Shown here: positions 1-8,213 of the stretch, one piece after another
Position numbering within the stretch: the stretch's first letter is position 1
Layout: each line of letters opens with the position of its first letter
NCBI GenBank assembly: GCA_902605935.1
Contig: CACLEI010000004.1
Location: forward strand, 1 to 56,180
Reading direction: 5' to 3'
Origin: an uncultured SAR86 cluster bacterium
GTDB taxonomy: Bacteria; Pseudomonadota; Gammaproteobacteria; Magnimaribacterales; Magnimaribacteraceae
DNA: 56,180 nucleotides
Notes under the pieces: model-generated
Told to the model about the DNA's origin: nothing
Database searches by the model: none
The model's input: the letters and a program-made list of their open reading frames with translations, nothing else
Program-made: the position numbers and the translations under genes

Positions 1-362
1 GAGGTTATTTAGGTAGGGAAGAAAAAGATATTATTGGCCCAACTTTGGACAAATTAAGAGAGCAAGGTCTAGAAATAATAGGCCCAGTTTCTGCAGATAC
101 AGCCTTCATTGAGTTAGATAAAACTGAAAAGGCAGATGCTTTTCTTGCAATGTTCCATGATCAAGGACTTCCAGTAATTAAAACTATGGGTTTCGGTGAG
201 ACTGTTAATATCACTTTAGGACTACCATTCATTCGCACTTCTGTGGATCATGGTACTGCATATGATAAGACTGGAACTGGTCAGGCTGATGAATCAAGTC
301 TTCTTGCAGCAGCAGAAATGGCATGTTCAATGAGCAAAAGATCTGAGAATGCCAAAAGCTAA
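1..362 (+). CDS. pdxA: 4-hydroxythreonine-4-phosphate dehydrogenase, C-terminal part (cut by window start)
   Basis: PdxA oxidises 4-phosphohydroxy-L-threonine with NAD+ in the DXP-dependent pyridoxal phosphate pathway. The reading frame is open from base 3 and reads GYLGREEKDIIGPTLD, the family's conserved stretch after the HAGE motif, so the gene starts outside the window. Further matches are MFHDQGLPVIKTMGF and the end motif SVDHGTAYDKTGTGQAD, with metal- and substrate-binding His residues in FHDQG and DHGTA. The stop overlaps rsmA by 14 nt, the usual pdxA-rsmA order of Gammaproteobacteria. About 119 residues are visible of a normal 330. Identity is secure. Confidence 0.95.
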   Translation, partial: GYLGREEKDIIGPTLDKLREQGLEIIGPVSADTAFIELDKTEKADAFLAMFHDQGLPVIKTMGFGETVNITLGLPFIRTSVDHGTAYDKTGTGQADESSLLAAAEMACSMSKRSENAKS

Positions 363-1113
363 AAAAAGTTTAGGGCAGAATTTTCTAATTGATCCAGCTG
401 TTACAAACCAAATACTTCAGTTTATCAATCCAGATTCCAAAGATATTTTTTTAGAAATAGGACCAGGCAAAGGGGCAATTACTAAACAGCTAGCGAGTAG
501 AGTAGATACTACTCATGCAGTTGAAATAGATGAGGAATTATCTTACAAACTAACGAAATTAGAAGATAAAAAAAATTTCTATGTTCATAATAAAAGTATA
601 TTAGATTTTGATCCTACAGAAATTTTTACAAATAAAGTTAGAGTCATTGGAAACTTACCATACAACCTATCTACGCCTATTATGTTTTGGGGTTTTAAAT
701 ATTTAGCTAATTTTTGCGATATGCACTTTATGTTACAAAAGGAATTTGGAGAGAGGCTTATTGCTAAAAATGACAATAAAGACTTTGGGAGAATCACAGT
801 TATTACTCAATACCTAACAGAACCAGAGTATTGTTTTTTAATCTCGCCTGAAAGCTTTTCACCAAAACCGAAAGTAGAGAGTGTCTTTATAAAATTTAAT
901 CCTATAGCGGGAAGAAGTATAAATGATCCAATTGCAATAAGATTGCAAGAAGTAACACGAATTGCTTTTATGCATAAAAGAAAGATGGTTGGAAAATCTC
1001 TTGAAAAAATTATATCTTCTGAAAAATTAGATGACTTAGGTATAGATAGAAAATGTAGACCAGAAAATATATCAGTTGAAGATTATGTAAAAATTTCTGG
1101 AGCACTCATCTAA
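349..1113 (+). CDS. rsmA: 16S rRNA dimethyladenosine transferase RsmA (KsgA)
   Basis: RsmA dimethylates two adjacent adenines near the 3' end of 16S rRNA during late 30S assembly. The 254-residue protein has the N-terminal KKSLGQNFL signature, the SAM-binding motif LEIGPGKGAITKQL (about 36-49) and the catalytic NLPYNLSTPI motif (about 102-111). The C-terminal small domain is present but short; E. coli RsmA has 273 residues. The ATG lies inside the end of pdxA, and the stop shares one base with the apaH start (TAATG), implying translational coupling. Confidence 0.97.
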   Translation: MPKAKKSLGQNFLIDPAVTNQILQFINPDSKDIFLEIGPGKGAITKQLASRVDTTHAVEIDEELSYKLTKLEDKKNFYVHNKSILDFDPTEIFTNKVRVIGNLPYNLSTPIMFWGFKYLANFCDMHFMLQKEFGERLIAKNDNKDFGRITVITQYLTEPEYCFLISPESFSPKPKVESVFIKFNPIAGRSINDPIAIRLQEVTRIAFMHKRKMVGKSLEKIISSEKLDDLGIDRKCRPENISVEDYVKISGALI

Positions 1114-1946
1114 TGTCAAATTATGCTATCGGAGATTTGCAGGGTTGTTATAGCGAGTTGCAATGCCTGTTAAAAAAAATCTCATTTGATAAAGCTGAAG
1201 ATAAATTATGGTTTTGTGGTGATTTGGTAAACAGAGGTTCTGAATCTCTGAACTGTCTAGATTTTCTATATTCTATTAGGGAAAATTGCCATATTGTCTT
1301 AGGAAATCACGATCTCCACTTAATTGCAGTTCGAAACTCAATCAGAGATATAAGCAAAAATGATACATTCCATGATATTTTACATAGCTCAAAAGATGAT
1401 TTCTTAATTGATTGGTTAAGATCGCTTCCCTTTCATTTCATTAAGACAATTGATACAAATGAAGGTAAAAAAGAATTTGTTATGACACATGCTGGTATTC
1501 CACCTCATTGGACAAAAAAAGATCTGGTTGGTCATTCAAATAAGCTTAGCTCAAACCTTGTAGGTAATGACTACCGTAAATTTCTTAAAAAAATATTTGG
1601 AAATAAACCCGATCATCCAGATAAATGTAAAAAAGATGAAGAAGTATCAAGATTAAATATTAATTTTTTAACGAGAATGAGATTTTGCAATCCCGATGGA
1701 TCTCTTGAATTGGATTACAAAGGGAAGGTTGAAACAGCTCCCAATAATTTAAAACCTTGGTTTGAATATAAGCTGAAAATTTTAGAAGAAAATACACACA
1801 TACTGTTTGGTCATTGGGCAGCATTAAATGGTATTACTGGTAAAGATAACATTACGGCCCTAGATACTGGTTGTGCATGGGGCAACAAGTTAACTGCGAT
1901 AAGGCTAGAAGATAAAGCAACCTTTAGCTGTGATAAGCTAAATTAG
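1113..1946 (+). CDS. apaH: Bis(5'-nucleosyl)-tetraphosphatase, symmetrical
   Basis: ApaH splits Ap4A into two ADP and is a metallophosphatase. The 277 residues match the family length (about 280). Visible motifs are the N-terminal AIGDLQGCYSEL (GDxQG), FCGDLVNRGSESL (GDxVxRG) and VLGNHDLHL (GNHD), then THAGIPPHW and, near the end, FGHWAALNG and LDTGCAWGNKLTAIRL. It directly follows rsmA, but the apaG gene that usually separates the two is missing. Confidence 0.96.
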   Translation: MSNYAIGDLQGCYSELQCLLKKISFDKAEDKLWFCGDLVNRGSESLNCLDFLYSIRENCHIVLGNHDLHLIAVRNSIRDISKNDTFHDILHSSKDDFLIDWLRSLPFHFIKTIDTNEGKKEFVMTHAGIPPHWTKKDLVGHSNKLSSNLVGNDYRKFLKKIFGNKPDHPDKCKKDEEVSRLNINFLTRMRFCNPDGSLELDYKGKVETAPNNLKPWFEYKLKILEENTHILFGHWAALNGITGKDNITALDTGCAWGNKLTAIRLEDKATFSCDKLN

Positions 1947-1950
1947 ATAT

Positions 1951-3015
1951 ATGAATATTTTTTTAGTTGGTGGTGCAGTTAGAGATGCCTTATTGAATAT
2001 AGAGGTTCAAGAAAGAGACTGGGTCGTTGTAGGTGCCTCTGAAAGTGAGCTAATCGATAAAGGATATAAAAAAATTGGTAAAGATTTTCCTGTCTTTTTA
2101 CATCCCGAAACTAAGGAAGAATATGCCCTTGCAAGGCAAGAACGAAAGACGGCTCTAGGACATAAAGGTTTTGAATTTAAATTTGATTCTTCTGTAACGT
2201 TAGAAGAAGATTTGCTTAGACGAGACCTGACAATCAACGCAATAGCAGAGGATAAAGATGGTAATTTAATTGATCCTTATGGCGGGATGGAGGATATTAA
2301 AAATAAATTACTTAAAAGTGTCTCTGCTTCCTTTGATGAAGATCCTTTGAGAGTCCTAAGAGTTGCAAGATTTGCTTCTAAGCTCAAATTCTTAGATTTT
2401 AAAATAGAAAATAAAACATTAGAACAAATGAAAAAAATTAGCTCTTCTGGAGAAATAGAGACTCTAAGCAAAGAGAGAGTCTGGGTGGAAACATATAAAG
2501 CTCTCTCTACTAGCAATCCTGAGGAATATTTTTCTATTCTTTTAAAGGTAGGTGCCCTAGAAAAAATTTGCCAACCTATAGATCTCAATCTGAATGCTCT
2601 TGAAAAGACATCATCAGACAATCAAGATCACACTATAAAGTGGTCCGTTTCGATTTCAGAAAATGAGAATATAGAGAAAATAAATAACTCTTTTAAAGCT
2701 CCCAAAGAGTACAGCGAGATATCTGAAATCTGTAGTCAGATAAATTTATTTTCTAGTAAAGAGATATCTCCTGAGTCCTTGATGGATCTAGTAAATAAAT
2801 GTGACTTGTTAAGAAAGCCCGAGAGATTCTATAAAGCTTCAAAAGCTTCCTCATATATAATTGAGTCATTATTAAAGCCCGAAAAATGGATAGAAATTTA
2901 TGATCTACTCAGTGATGTCAGTGTTGATAAAACATTAAGAGAAGGTAAGTTAATTGCAAAAAAATTAAATACAGATAGATTAGCTGCCATAAAAAATTAT
3001 CTAGAAAAATTATGA
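1951..3015 (+). CDS. cca: CCA-adding tRNA nucleotidyltransferase lacking the HD domain
   Basis: This enzyme builds or repairs the 3' CCA of tRNAs. The first 220 residues closely follow E. coli Cca: VGGAVRDALL, DFPVFLHPETKEEYALAR, RRDLTINAIA and FDEDPLRVLRVARFA. The family's DxD metal site reads ERD here (Glu21, Asp23 in E. coli numbering), a conservative but unusual swap. The protein is 354 residues against 412 in E. coli. The HDLGKG phosphohydrolase region that should follow about residue 225 is replaced by a short Asn/Ser/Glu-rich link, after which the C-terminal helices (LLRKPERFYKAS) resume. The phosphatase activity is therefore probably lost. It ends in a 4-nt overlap with the next gene. 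Confidence 0.93.
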   Translation: MNIFLVGGAVRDALLNIEVQERDWVVVGASESELIDKGYKKIGKDFPVFLHPETKEEYALARQERKTALGHKGFEFKFDSSVTLEEDLLRRDLTINAIAEDKDGNLIDPYGGMEDIKNKLLKSVSASFDEDPLRVLRVARFASKLKFLDFKIENKTLEQMKKISSSGEIETLSKERVWVETYKALSTSNPEEYFSILLKVGALEKICQPIDLNLNALEKTSSDNQDHTIKWSVSISENENIEKINNSFKAPKEYSEISEICSQINLFSSKEISPESLMDLVNKCDLLRKPERFYKASKASSYIIESLLKPEKWIEIYDLLSDVSVDKTLREGKLIAKKLNTDRLAAIKNYLEKL

Positions 3016-3743
3016 AAGAAAAATTTATCTTCCTTACTGGTGGTGCAAAAAGAATTGGGAAGACTACTTGTAAACATTTCCACAACGAAGGTTTCAATAT
3101 CATATTTCACTACAATTCCTCTGAATCAGACGCGAATGAGATAAAGAAAACTTTAAACGAAATTAGAAAGGACTCTTGTTTCACTTTACAGGCAGATTTT
3201 GATGATGAATCTTCAATTAAAAAATTGACTCAAGGCTTGTCTGAAATAACTGACGAGCTATCAGTTTTAATAAATAATGCATCTAGTTTCTACCCTACTC
3301 CAATAGAAGATGCATCAATGGATGAGTGGAATAACTTAATGGCCACTAACGCAACAACTCCGTTATTCTTGACCCAAGCCCTTCTGCCCTTCTTAAAAAA
3401 AGGTAAGGGATGCATCATAAATATTTCAGACACATTAGCTCCAAGTGGTATAAAAAATTTCAGTCTGTACTCGGGTGCCAAATCTGCTTTGGAAGGTATT
3501 ACTAAGTCTTTAGCAAAGGAGTTAGCCCCAGATATAAGGGTAAATGCAATCTCTCCCGGAGCGATACTATGGCCTGAGGATGAAGACTTAAGTGATGATC
3601 AACAAAAGCAAAGATTAACAAAAGTACCCTTAGGAAGGATTGGCTGTCCAGAGGATATTTCATCTTTGGCAGTATTTTTATCCGAGGCAGAATATATAAC
3701 GGGTCAAGTGATAAAAGTAGATGGTGGTCGATCCATAAACTAG
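3012..3743 (+). CDS. folM: Pteridine reductase / FolM-like short-chain dehydrogenase
   Basis: This is a 243-residue SDR enzyme. The nucleotide-binding motif TGGAKRIG near the N-terminus (rather than TGxxxGIG), the NNASSFYPTP stretch and the catalytic YSGAK (YxxxK) are typical of FolM/PTR1-like pteridine reductases, which reduce dihydrofolate or dihydromonapterin with NADPH. The C-terminal SPGAILWPEDE and ITGQVIKVDGGRS also fit this subgroup. The start overlaps cca by 4 nt. Folate genes folK and folB lie only 3.7 kb away, which supports a folate role. A generic SDR is the alternative. Confidence 0.8.
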   Translation: MKEKFIFLTGGAKRIGKTTCKHFHNEGFNIIFHYNSSESDANEIKKTLNEIRKDSCFTLQADFDDESSIKKLTQGLSEITDELSVLINNASSFYPTPIEDASMDEWNNLMATNATTPLFLTQALLPFLKKGKGCIINISDTLAPSGIKNFSLYSGAKSALEGITKSLAKELAPDIRVNAISPGAILWPEDEDLSDDQQKQRLTKVPLGRIGCPEDISSLAVFLSEAEYITGQVIKVDGGRSIN

Positions 3744-3790
3744 ATAATTTTTTTCTTTTATCATTTTTACATCTATCTTATTATTGAGTC

Positions 3791-4855
3791 ATGGGGAACG
3801 AATTGCACGAGACTGACGAAAATACTGGAACTATGGAAGTTCTGGAGAGACATCAATTTGATGTCTCTAAACTTAAAGATTTCATGTATGAAAATGTAGA
3901 TGGTTTTGAAGGAGATATTAAATTAGAAGAATTTAAAGGTGGTCAATCTAATCCAACTTACAAAGTTATAACGCCGAACCAATCCTACGTTCTAAGACGT
4001 AAACCTCCTGGTAAGTTATTAAAATCTGCCCATGCAGTGGATAGAGAGTATAAGGTTATTACTGGTCTCAATAAAACGGATGTTCCTGTACCGAAGAGTT
4101 ATGCGCTTTGTGAAGATGATGATGTTATTGGTACCGCTTTCTATCTGATGGAATTTAAAGATGGAAGAGTTTTATGGGATGCAGCAATGGAGTCTAGTGA
4201 TAAGGAGGAGGCTTCAGGTGTATATGAATCAATGAATGATTCTATGGCTAAGCTACATTTAGTTAACCCAAGTGAAATAGGTCTAGAAGACTTTGGAAAA
4301 CCAGGAAATTATGTTGGTCGACAAGTTTCAAGATGGTCAAAGCAGTATATTGATTCTGAAACAGAGACTATTGATTCAATGAATAATCTAATAGATTGGC
4401 TACCTAAAAACTTACCATCAGAAAAAAGAACGGGGATAGTCCATGGAGATTACAGTTTAACTAACGTGATGATTGGGAAAAATGATCCTAATGTCATTGC
4501 CATACTAGATTGGGAGCTCTCCACTTTGGGTGATCCATGCGCAGATTTTAATTATCACTGCCTTCAATACACAATGAACCCAAAGCTAGAGGATAAAGCC
4601 TATTGTAAAAATCAAGGCATTCCAGTCATTGATGATTACGTAAAAATGTATACCGAAAAAATCAATATAGATTTGACTGAAGAATGGGATCTGTATTCTG
4701 CCTATAATTTGTTTAAATTAGCTGGTATTTTACAAGGCATATTAGGTAGAGTTAGAGATGGGACAGCCGCTCACGAAAATGCTGCGGAAAGAGCAAGTGG
4801 TGTCAGGAACTTATCTGATAAAGCATGGGATTTAGTAAAAAAGAATTTTTTATAG
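3791..4855 (+). CDS. APH-fold phosphotransferase, ACAD10/11-N-like
   Basis: The 354-residue protein has the aminoglycoside phosphotransferase/choline kinase fold. It shows GGQSNPTYKV (nucleotide loop), the Brenner motif VHGDYSLTNVMIG (catalytic Asp and Asn) and ILDWELSTLGDPCADF (metal-binding Asp). This version, with SNPTY and LDWELSTLGDP, is the one fused to acyl-CoA dehydrogenases in ACAD10/11, where it phosphorylates 4-hydroxyacyl-CoAs, and it is common as a free protein in lipid-degrading bacteria. The two downstream MaoC genes, 9-10 nt apart, support an acyl-CoA role rather than drug resistance. A later Met at residue 16 could be the true start. Confidence 0.85.
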   Translation: MGNELHETDENTGTMEVLERHQFDVSKLKDFMYENVDGFEGDIKLEEFKGGQSNPTYKVITPNQSYVLRRKPPGKLLKSAHAVDREYKVITGLNKTDVPVPKSYALCEDDDVIGTAFYLMEFKDGRVLWDAAMESSDKEEASGVYESMNDSMAKLHLVNPSEIGLEDFGKPGNYVGRQVSRWSKQYIDSETETIDSMNNLIDWLPKNLPSEKRTGIVHGDYSLTNVMIGKNDPNVIAILDWELSTLGDPCADFNYHCLQYTMNPKLEDKAYCKNQGIPVIDDYVKMYTEKINIDLTEEWDLYSAYNLFKLAGILQGILGRVRDGTAAHENAAERASGVRNLSDKAWDLVKKNFL

Positions 4856-4864
4856 GAGAGGAAT

Positions 4865-5368
4865 ATGGCAATTGATAAATTTTTAGTAGAGGCTAGTCAT
4901 ATCATGATGTTTGCAAGATCGGTAGGAGATGCAAATCCAATTTATCATGATGAGGACTACGCTAAAAAAACAGACTTAGGAGGAATAATAGCTCCACCTA
5001 CATTTGCACAGTCAAGTGCTCAATTTGATCCTGATTACTTTCTAAGGCCTAAAATAGGAGGCGAAGGATGGTTTGGTTCAGGAAAAGAAGCATCAGGCGC
5101 GAAACCATCTAAAGATTCAGGTGGAAGTGGAGGCGGTGCAGCTATGGGGCTTCATGCTGAGCAGCACTTTGAATATCACAAACCTGTAAAAGCTGGAGAT
5201 ATTCTGACAGCTACAACAAAACCAGGGAATTCATGGGAAAAAGAGAGCAAAAGAGCGGGTAAATTAAAATTTAGTGAAAGTGTAACTGAATATAGAAATC
5301 AAGATGGTGAGTTAGTTATAACTGCAACAGGTGTAGGTGTTCAAACAGAAAGGGCTGTAGATAGCTAG
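4865..5368 (+). CDS. MaoC-like dehydratase, FAS1-type N-terminal subunit
   Basis: The 167-residue protein is of the MaoC_dehydrat_N (FAS1-like hotdog) type. It carries a degenerate hydratase motif, RSVGDANPIYHDEDYA, in which the usual catalytic Asp/His pair is altered (NPIYH rather than NPLH), then GGIIAPPTFA and a Gly/Ser-rich loop around residues 73-99. In such systems this subunit is the inactive partner that binds the acyl chain, while the following gene carries the catalysis. A strong AGGAGAGG ribosome site precedes the ATG, and the next gene is 9 nt downstream. The likely reaction is hydration or dehydration of 3-hydroxyacyl/enoyl-CoA; the substrate is unknown. Confidence 0.82.
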   Translation: MAIDKFLVEASHIMMFARSVGDANPIYHDEDYAKKTDLGGIIAPPTFAQSSAQFDPDYFLRPKIGGEGWFGSGKEASGAKPSKDSGGSGGGAAMGLHAEQHFEYHKPVKAGDILTATTKPGNSWEKESKRAGKLKFSESVTEYRNQDGELVITATGVGVQTERAVDS

Positions 5369-5377
5369 GAGAGAAAA

Positions 5378-5797
5378 ATGCTTAAAGAAAATGAAATTAA
5401 AGTTGGAGATACTCATACGGCAGTACTAGTTGAAGATCTGAAAAGAACTCAAATAGTTCAATATGCGGGAGCCTCTGGGGACTATAACCCTCTACATACC
5501 GATGAAATATTCACAACACAGGTAGCAGGATATCCAAGTGTGTTTGCACATGGGATGTTATCCATGGGGCTTACCGGTACTATGCTTACAGACTACGTTG
5601 GTGATGGGGCATTGAAGAAATACGGAGTTAGATTCACAAATCAAGTTTGGCCAGGAGATACACTCACTGGAAAAGCTACTATCATTGAAATACGTGAAGA
5701 GGATGGATCTAAGGTAGTTGATCTTATGATTGAAACAACAAATCAAAATGATATTGCTGTGATAACTGGTACTGCTACTGCAACCATAGAAACTTAA
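5378..5797 (+). CDS. MaoC-like (R)-enoyl hydratase/dehydratase, catalytic subunit
   Basis: This is a 139-residue single-hotdog protein with an intact hydratase-2 motif, ASGDYNPLHTDE (catalytic Asp and His), followed by PSVFAHGMLSMGL. It fits the C-terminal half of two-domain MaoC hydratases, with the preceding gene as the N-terminal half, so a heterodimer is expected. It probably interconverts trans-2-enoyl- and 3-hydroxyacyl thioesters. It follows the first subunit by 9 nt with a GGAGAG ribosome site. The pair resembles mycobacterial HadAB or ChsH-type dehydratases in layout only. Confidence 0.88.
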   Translation: MLKENEIKVGDTHTAVLVEDLKRTQIVQYAGASGDYNPLHTDEIFTTQVAGYPSVFAHGMLSMGLTGTMLTDYVGDGALKKYGVRFTNQVWPGDTLTGKATIIEIREEDGSKVVDLMIETTNQNDIAVITGTATATIET

Positions 5798-5824
5798 TCA
5801 TCTAATTTAAAAAAAGGAAAAACT

Positions 5825-7405
5825 TTGTCAGAAGAAAAAAATTCTGAGGTTGGAGGCTATCACGCAAAAATTGCTCTAAGCCTTTTGGTATTGGTATACA
5901 TTTTTAATTTCATTGATAGACAAATACTTTCTATATTAGCTGAAGACATAAAAGCTGATTTAGGAATATCTAATAGTGATATAGGTTTCTTATTTGGAAC
6001 AGCATTTGGTGTCTTTTACTCCGTAGTAGGAATACCTATGGGTAAATTAGCCGATTCTTGGAATAGAAAAAATCTAATAAGTATCGGTCTAGCTTTTTGG
6101 AGCTTCATGACATTCCTCTCTGGGACAGCGAAATCTTTTTTAAGCCTATCCATCTATAGATTTGGGGTAGGTATTGGCGAATCTAGTGCATCTCCCTCAG
6201 CTTACTCATTACTCTCAGATTACTTTTCTCCAAAAGTAAGAGCTACGGTGCTATCCATTTATTCAAGCGGACTTTATATAGGCGCCGGAATAGGTCTGTT
6301 CTTGGGAGGCGCAATTCTTGATACATGGAATTCTGCCTATCCTGATCATACCCAGGCTCCCTTCGGTCTAAAAGGATGGCAAGCAGCTTTTATGGGAGTT
6401 GGGCTTCCAGGAATCTTATTATCGATAATCACCTTTTTCTTTATAAAAGAGCCTGTGAGAGGACTCAGTGAAGGGATTGTCACTGAGCCAAGCAAAGAAC
6501 CCTTTAAAGATACGTTCAAAGAATTCATTGGATTAACCCCTATTTCTCTCCTTAGTGAAAAAGGGTCATTAAAGTCTATAGGAATAAATGCCCTAATTGG
6601 TTTTGTAATCTTTAGTTTATGCTTTACTTTATATAATCTCACTGGAGACTTTCTTCAATGGACTGCTTGGGGCATTGGGACCTACTTAGTCTCAACTTGG
6701 ATTCAAAGTTTAAGTAAAAGAGATATCGTCGCCTTTACGCTTATGTTTAAAAGCAAAGCAGCTATATATTCTTTCATCGCATTCCCTTGCATACCTTTTG
6801 TAGGTTATGCCTATTCAGCTTTTACCCCATCTTTTTATATAAATAATCATGGTATGTCTGCTCTTGAAATAGGGACATTAATTGGTCTTATAACAGCGAT
6901 TGGATCTTTTATTGGTGTCATAGGAGGCGGATATTTTGGAGATAAGCTACGCGATAAATATATAGGTGGGCGGCTTTATGTAATTTTTACGGGTGGCGTA
7001 TTCATTACTCTTGTGGGCTGTTTTGGAATGATTTACTCTGAGTCAAAAAATATTTCTCTCATTTTTAATTTCATATATCACATTGGTAGTTCCGTCTATG
7101 TTGGTTGTGCTGCAACTACTGTTACAAATTTAGTATTGCCTAGAATGAGGGCAATGGCTGGAGCTTTCTTCATTCTTACATTAAGCATGATAGGTCTAGC
7201 ACTTGGACCTTATACTTTAGGAAGGATTAGTGATGCCTTTGAGAGTCAAGGTTATGCAGCTGGTGACGCGATGCAAACATCTATGGCATTGATATTAATC
7301 ATATTAATAATACCAAGCATAGCTCTATTCTTAGCCGCAAAAAACTTAAAGGAAGATGAAGAATCTGTTACCGAACGAGCTAGAGCCTTAGGAGAGATCA
7401 TTTAA
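5825..7405 (+). CDS. MFS transporter, spinster-like
   Basis: This 526-residue inner-membrane carrier has an MFS pattern: NFIDRQILSILAEDIK in the first helix, the loop-2/3 motif GKLADSWNRKNLI and the VGIGESSASPSAYSLLSDYF stretch seen in spinster-type MFS proteins. Between about residues 208 and 320 is an enlarged central region with extra hydrophobic segments, explaining a length greater than the usual 430. The TTG start follows an AAGGAAAA ribosome site. It sits 27 nt after the MaoC pair, so its substrate may be a lipid or organic acid; this is inference. Confidence 0.85.
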   Translation: MSEEKNSEVGGYHAKIALSLLVLVYIFNFIDRQILSILAEDIKADLGISNSDIGFLFGTAFGVFYSVVGIPMGKLADSWNRKNLISIGLAFWSFMTFLSGTAKSFLSLSIYRFGVGIGESSASPSAYSLLSDYFSPKVRATVLSIYSSGLYIGAGIGLFLGGAILDTWNSAYPDHTQAPFGLKGWQAAFMGVGLPGILLSIITFFFIKEPVRGLSEGIVTEPSKEPFKDTFKEFIGLTPISLLSEKGSLKSIGINALIGFVIFSLCFTLYNLTGDFLQWTAWGIGTYLVSTWIQSLSKRDIVAFTLMFKSKAAIYSFIAFPCIPFVGYAYSAFTPSFYINNHGMSALEIGTLIGLITAIGSFIGVIGGGYFGDKLRDKYIGGRLYVIFTGGVFITLVGCFGMIYSESKNISLIFNFIYHIGSSVYVGCAATTVTNLVLPRMRAMAGAFFILTLSMIGLALGPYTLGRISDAFESQGYAAGDAMQTSMALILIILIIPSIALFLAAKNLKEDEESVTERARALGEII

Positions 7406-7419
7406 AGAGACAAGGTCAC

Positions 7420-7869
7420 TTAAGATAAGTTATTTTTTATTTCTCTGTAAGAGATTTTGAGTACTGGATGAATAGAATCGGCTGCTAATTCGCATAGAGG
7501 TTCAAGAACGAACTTGTACTTTTCAATATCTTCACTAGGTATATCCAATTGCTCCGTTTTAGCTATTAGGTTTCCATAAAGAATTAGATCTAAATCTATA
7601 ACTCTACTCGACATGCCCTTTTGGTCTATTGTACGGCCCATTTTCTCTTCAATCTCTTTTAAAAGTGTTCTTAATTCAAGGGGATCCATACTTGTCTCAA
7701 ATGTACAAACTAAATTCAAAAAATCTTCTCCGGAGAAGCCTTCTGCAGGTGTTTTATAGATACTTGAATAACTCACTTTAAAATTGCTATTAAGATATAT
7801 CTTAACCTGATCAATATTCTTTTCAGGATCAAGGTTTGAACCAATGCTTAGAAATACTCTTTCAGTCAA
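7420..7869 (-). CDS. folK: 6-hydroxymethyl-7,8-dihydropterin pyrophosphokinase
   Basis: HPPK transfers pyrophosphate from ATP to 6-hydroxymethyl-dihydropterin in folate synthesis. The 149 residues hold the N-terminal FLSIGSNLDPEKNI, the TPAEGFSGEDFLNLVC stretch (equivalent of the E. coli GYxDQPDFLN region) and the signature RVIDLDLILYGN. The start overlaps the folB stop by 4 nt on the minus strand, so folB-folK are coupled and follow tsaD's divergent promoter. Its 3' end lies 14 nt from the convergent MFS gene. Confidence 0.95.
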   Translation of the reverse strand: MTERVFLSIGSNLDPEKNIDQVKIYLNSNFKVSYSSIYKTPAEGFSGEDFLNLVCTFETSMDPLELRTLLKEIEEKMGRTIDQKGMSSRVIDLDLILYGNLIAKTEQLDIPSEDIEKYKFVLEPLCELAADSIHPVLKISYREIKNNLS

Positions 7870-8213
7870 GGTCGTTCAATAATTATACCTACAGAGTCTG
7901 AGCCTCTCAGGGCTCCTGGCTTGCTTAAAGTTACTTTAACTTTTTCTATAGGAAATTCTTTGAGAATTATTTTAGCGATATTCTCGGCAAGTGATTCGAC
8001 AAGTTTAAATTTAGATTTTTGTATGAAAGCGGTGACTCTCTTTCCTACTTTCTTATAATTTAATGCATCCTCTATTGAATCTGACTTAGCAGCTTTTTTG
8101 TTATCAAATTCCATTTCTATATCAACAGATATAACTTGTCTTACTTCCCTCTCCCACTGAAAAATACCAATAATACCTTCGACTTCTAAACCTTTTATGA
8201 AAACTTTATCCAT
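7866..8213 (-). CDS. folB: Dihydroneopterin aldolase
   Basis: FolB cleaves 7,8-dihydroneopterin to 6-hydroxymethyl-dihydropterin and glycolaldehyde, the step before FolK. The 115-residue protein shows IKGLEVEGIIGIFQWERE at the N-terminus (catalytic Glu in the GIxxWER region), LVESLAENIAK in the middle and the C-terminal KVTLSKPGALRGSDSVGI with the catalytic Lys. It overlaps tsaD upstream by 8 nt and folK downstream by 4 nt, one minus-strand operon. Length is normal. Confidence 0.95.
   Translation of the reverse strand: MDKVFIKGLEVEGIIGIFQWEREVRQVISVDIEMEFDNKKAAKSDSIEDALNYKKVGKRVTAFIQKSKFKLVESLAENIAKIILKEFPIEKVKVTLSKPGALRGSDSVGIIIERP

Noticed and set aside
3744-3790. Terminator after the pteridine reductase gene (GATAA...TTATC with T run)
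   Set aside because: The stem would be only 5 bp and A/T-only, too weak to be called beyond the AT-rich background.
6346-6642. 98-aa minus-strand ORF inside the MFS gene
   Set aside because: Antisense to a membrane protein, without start signal or domain features.
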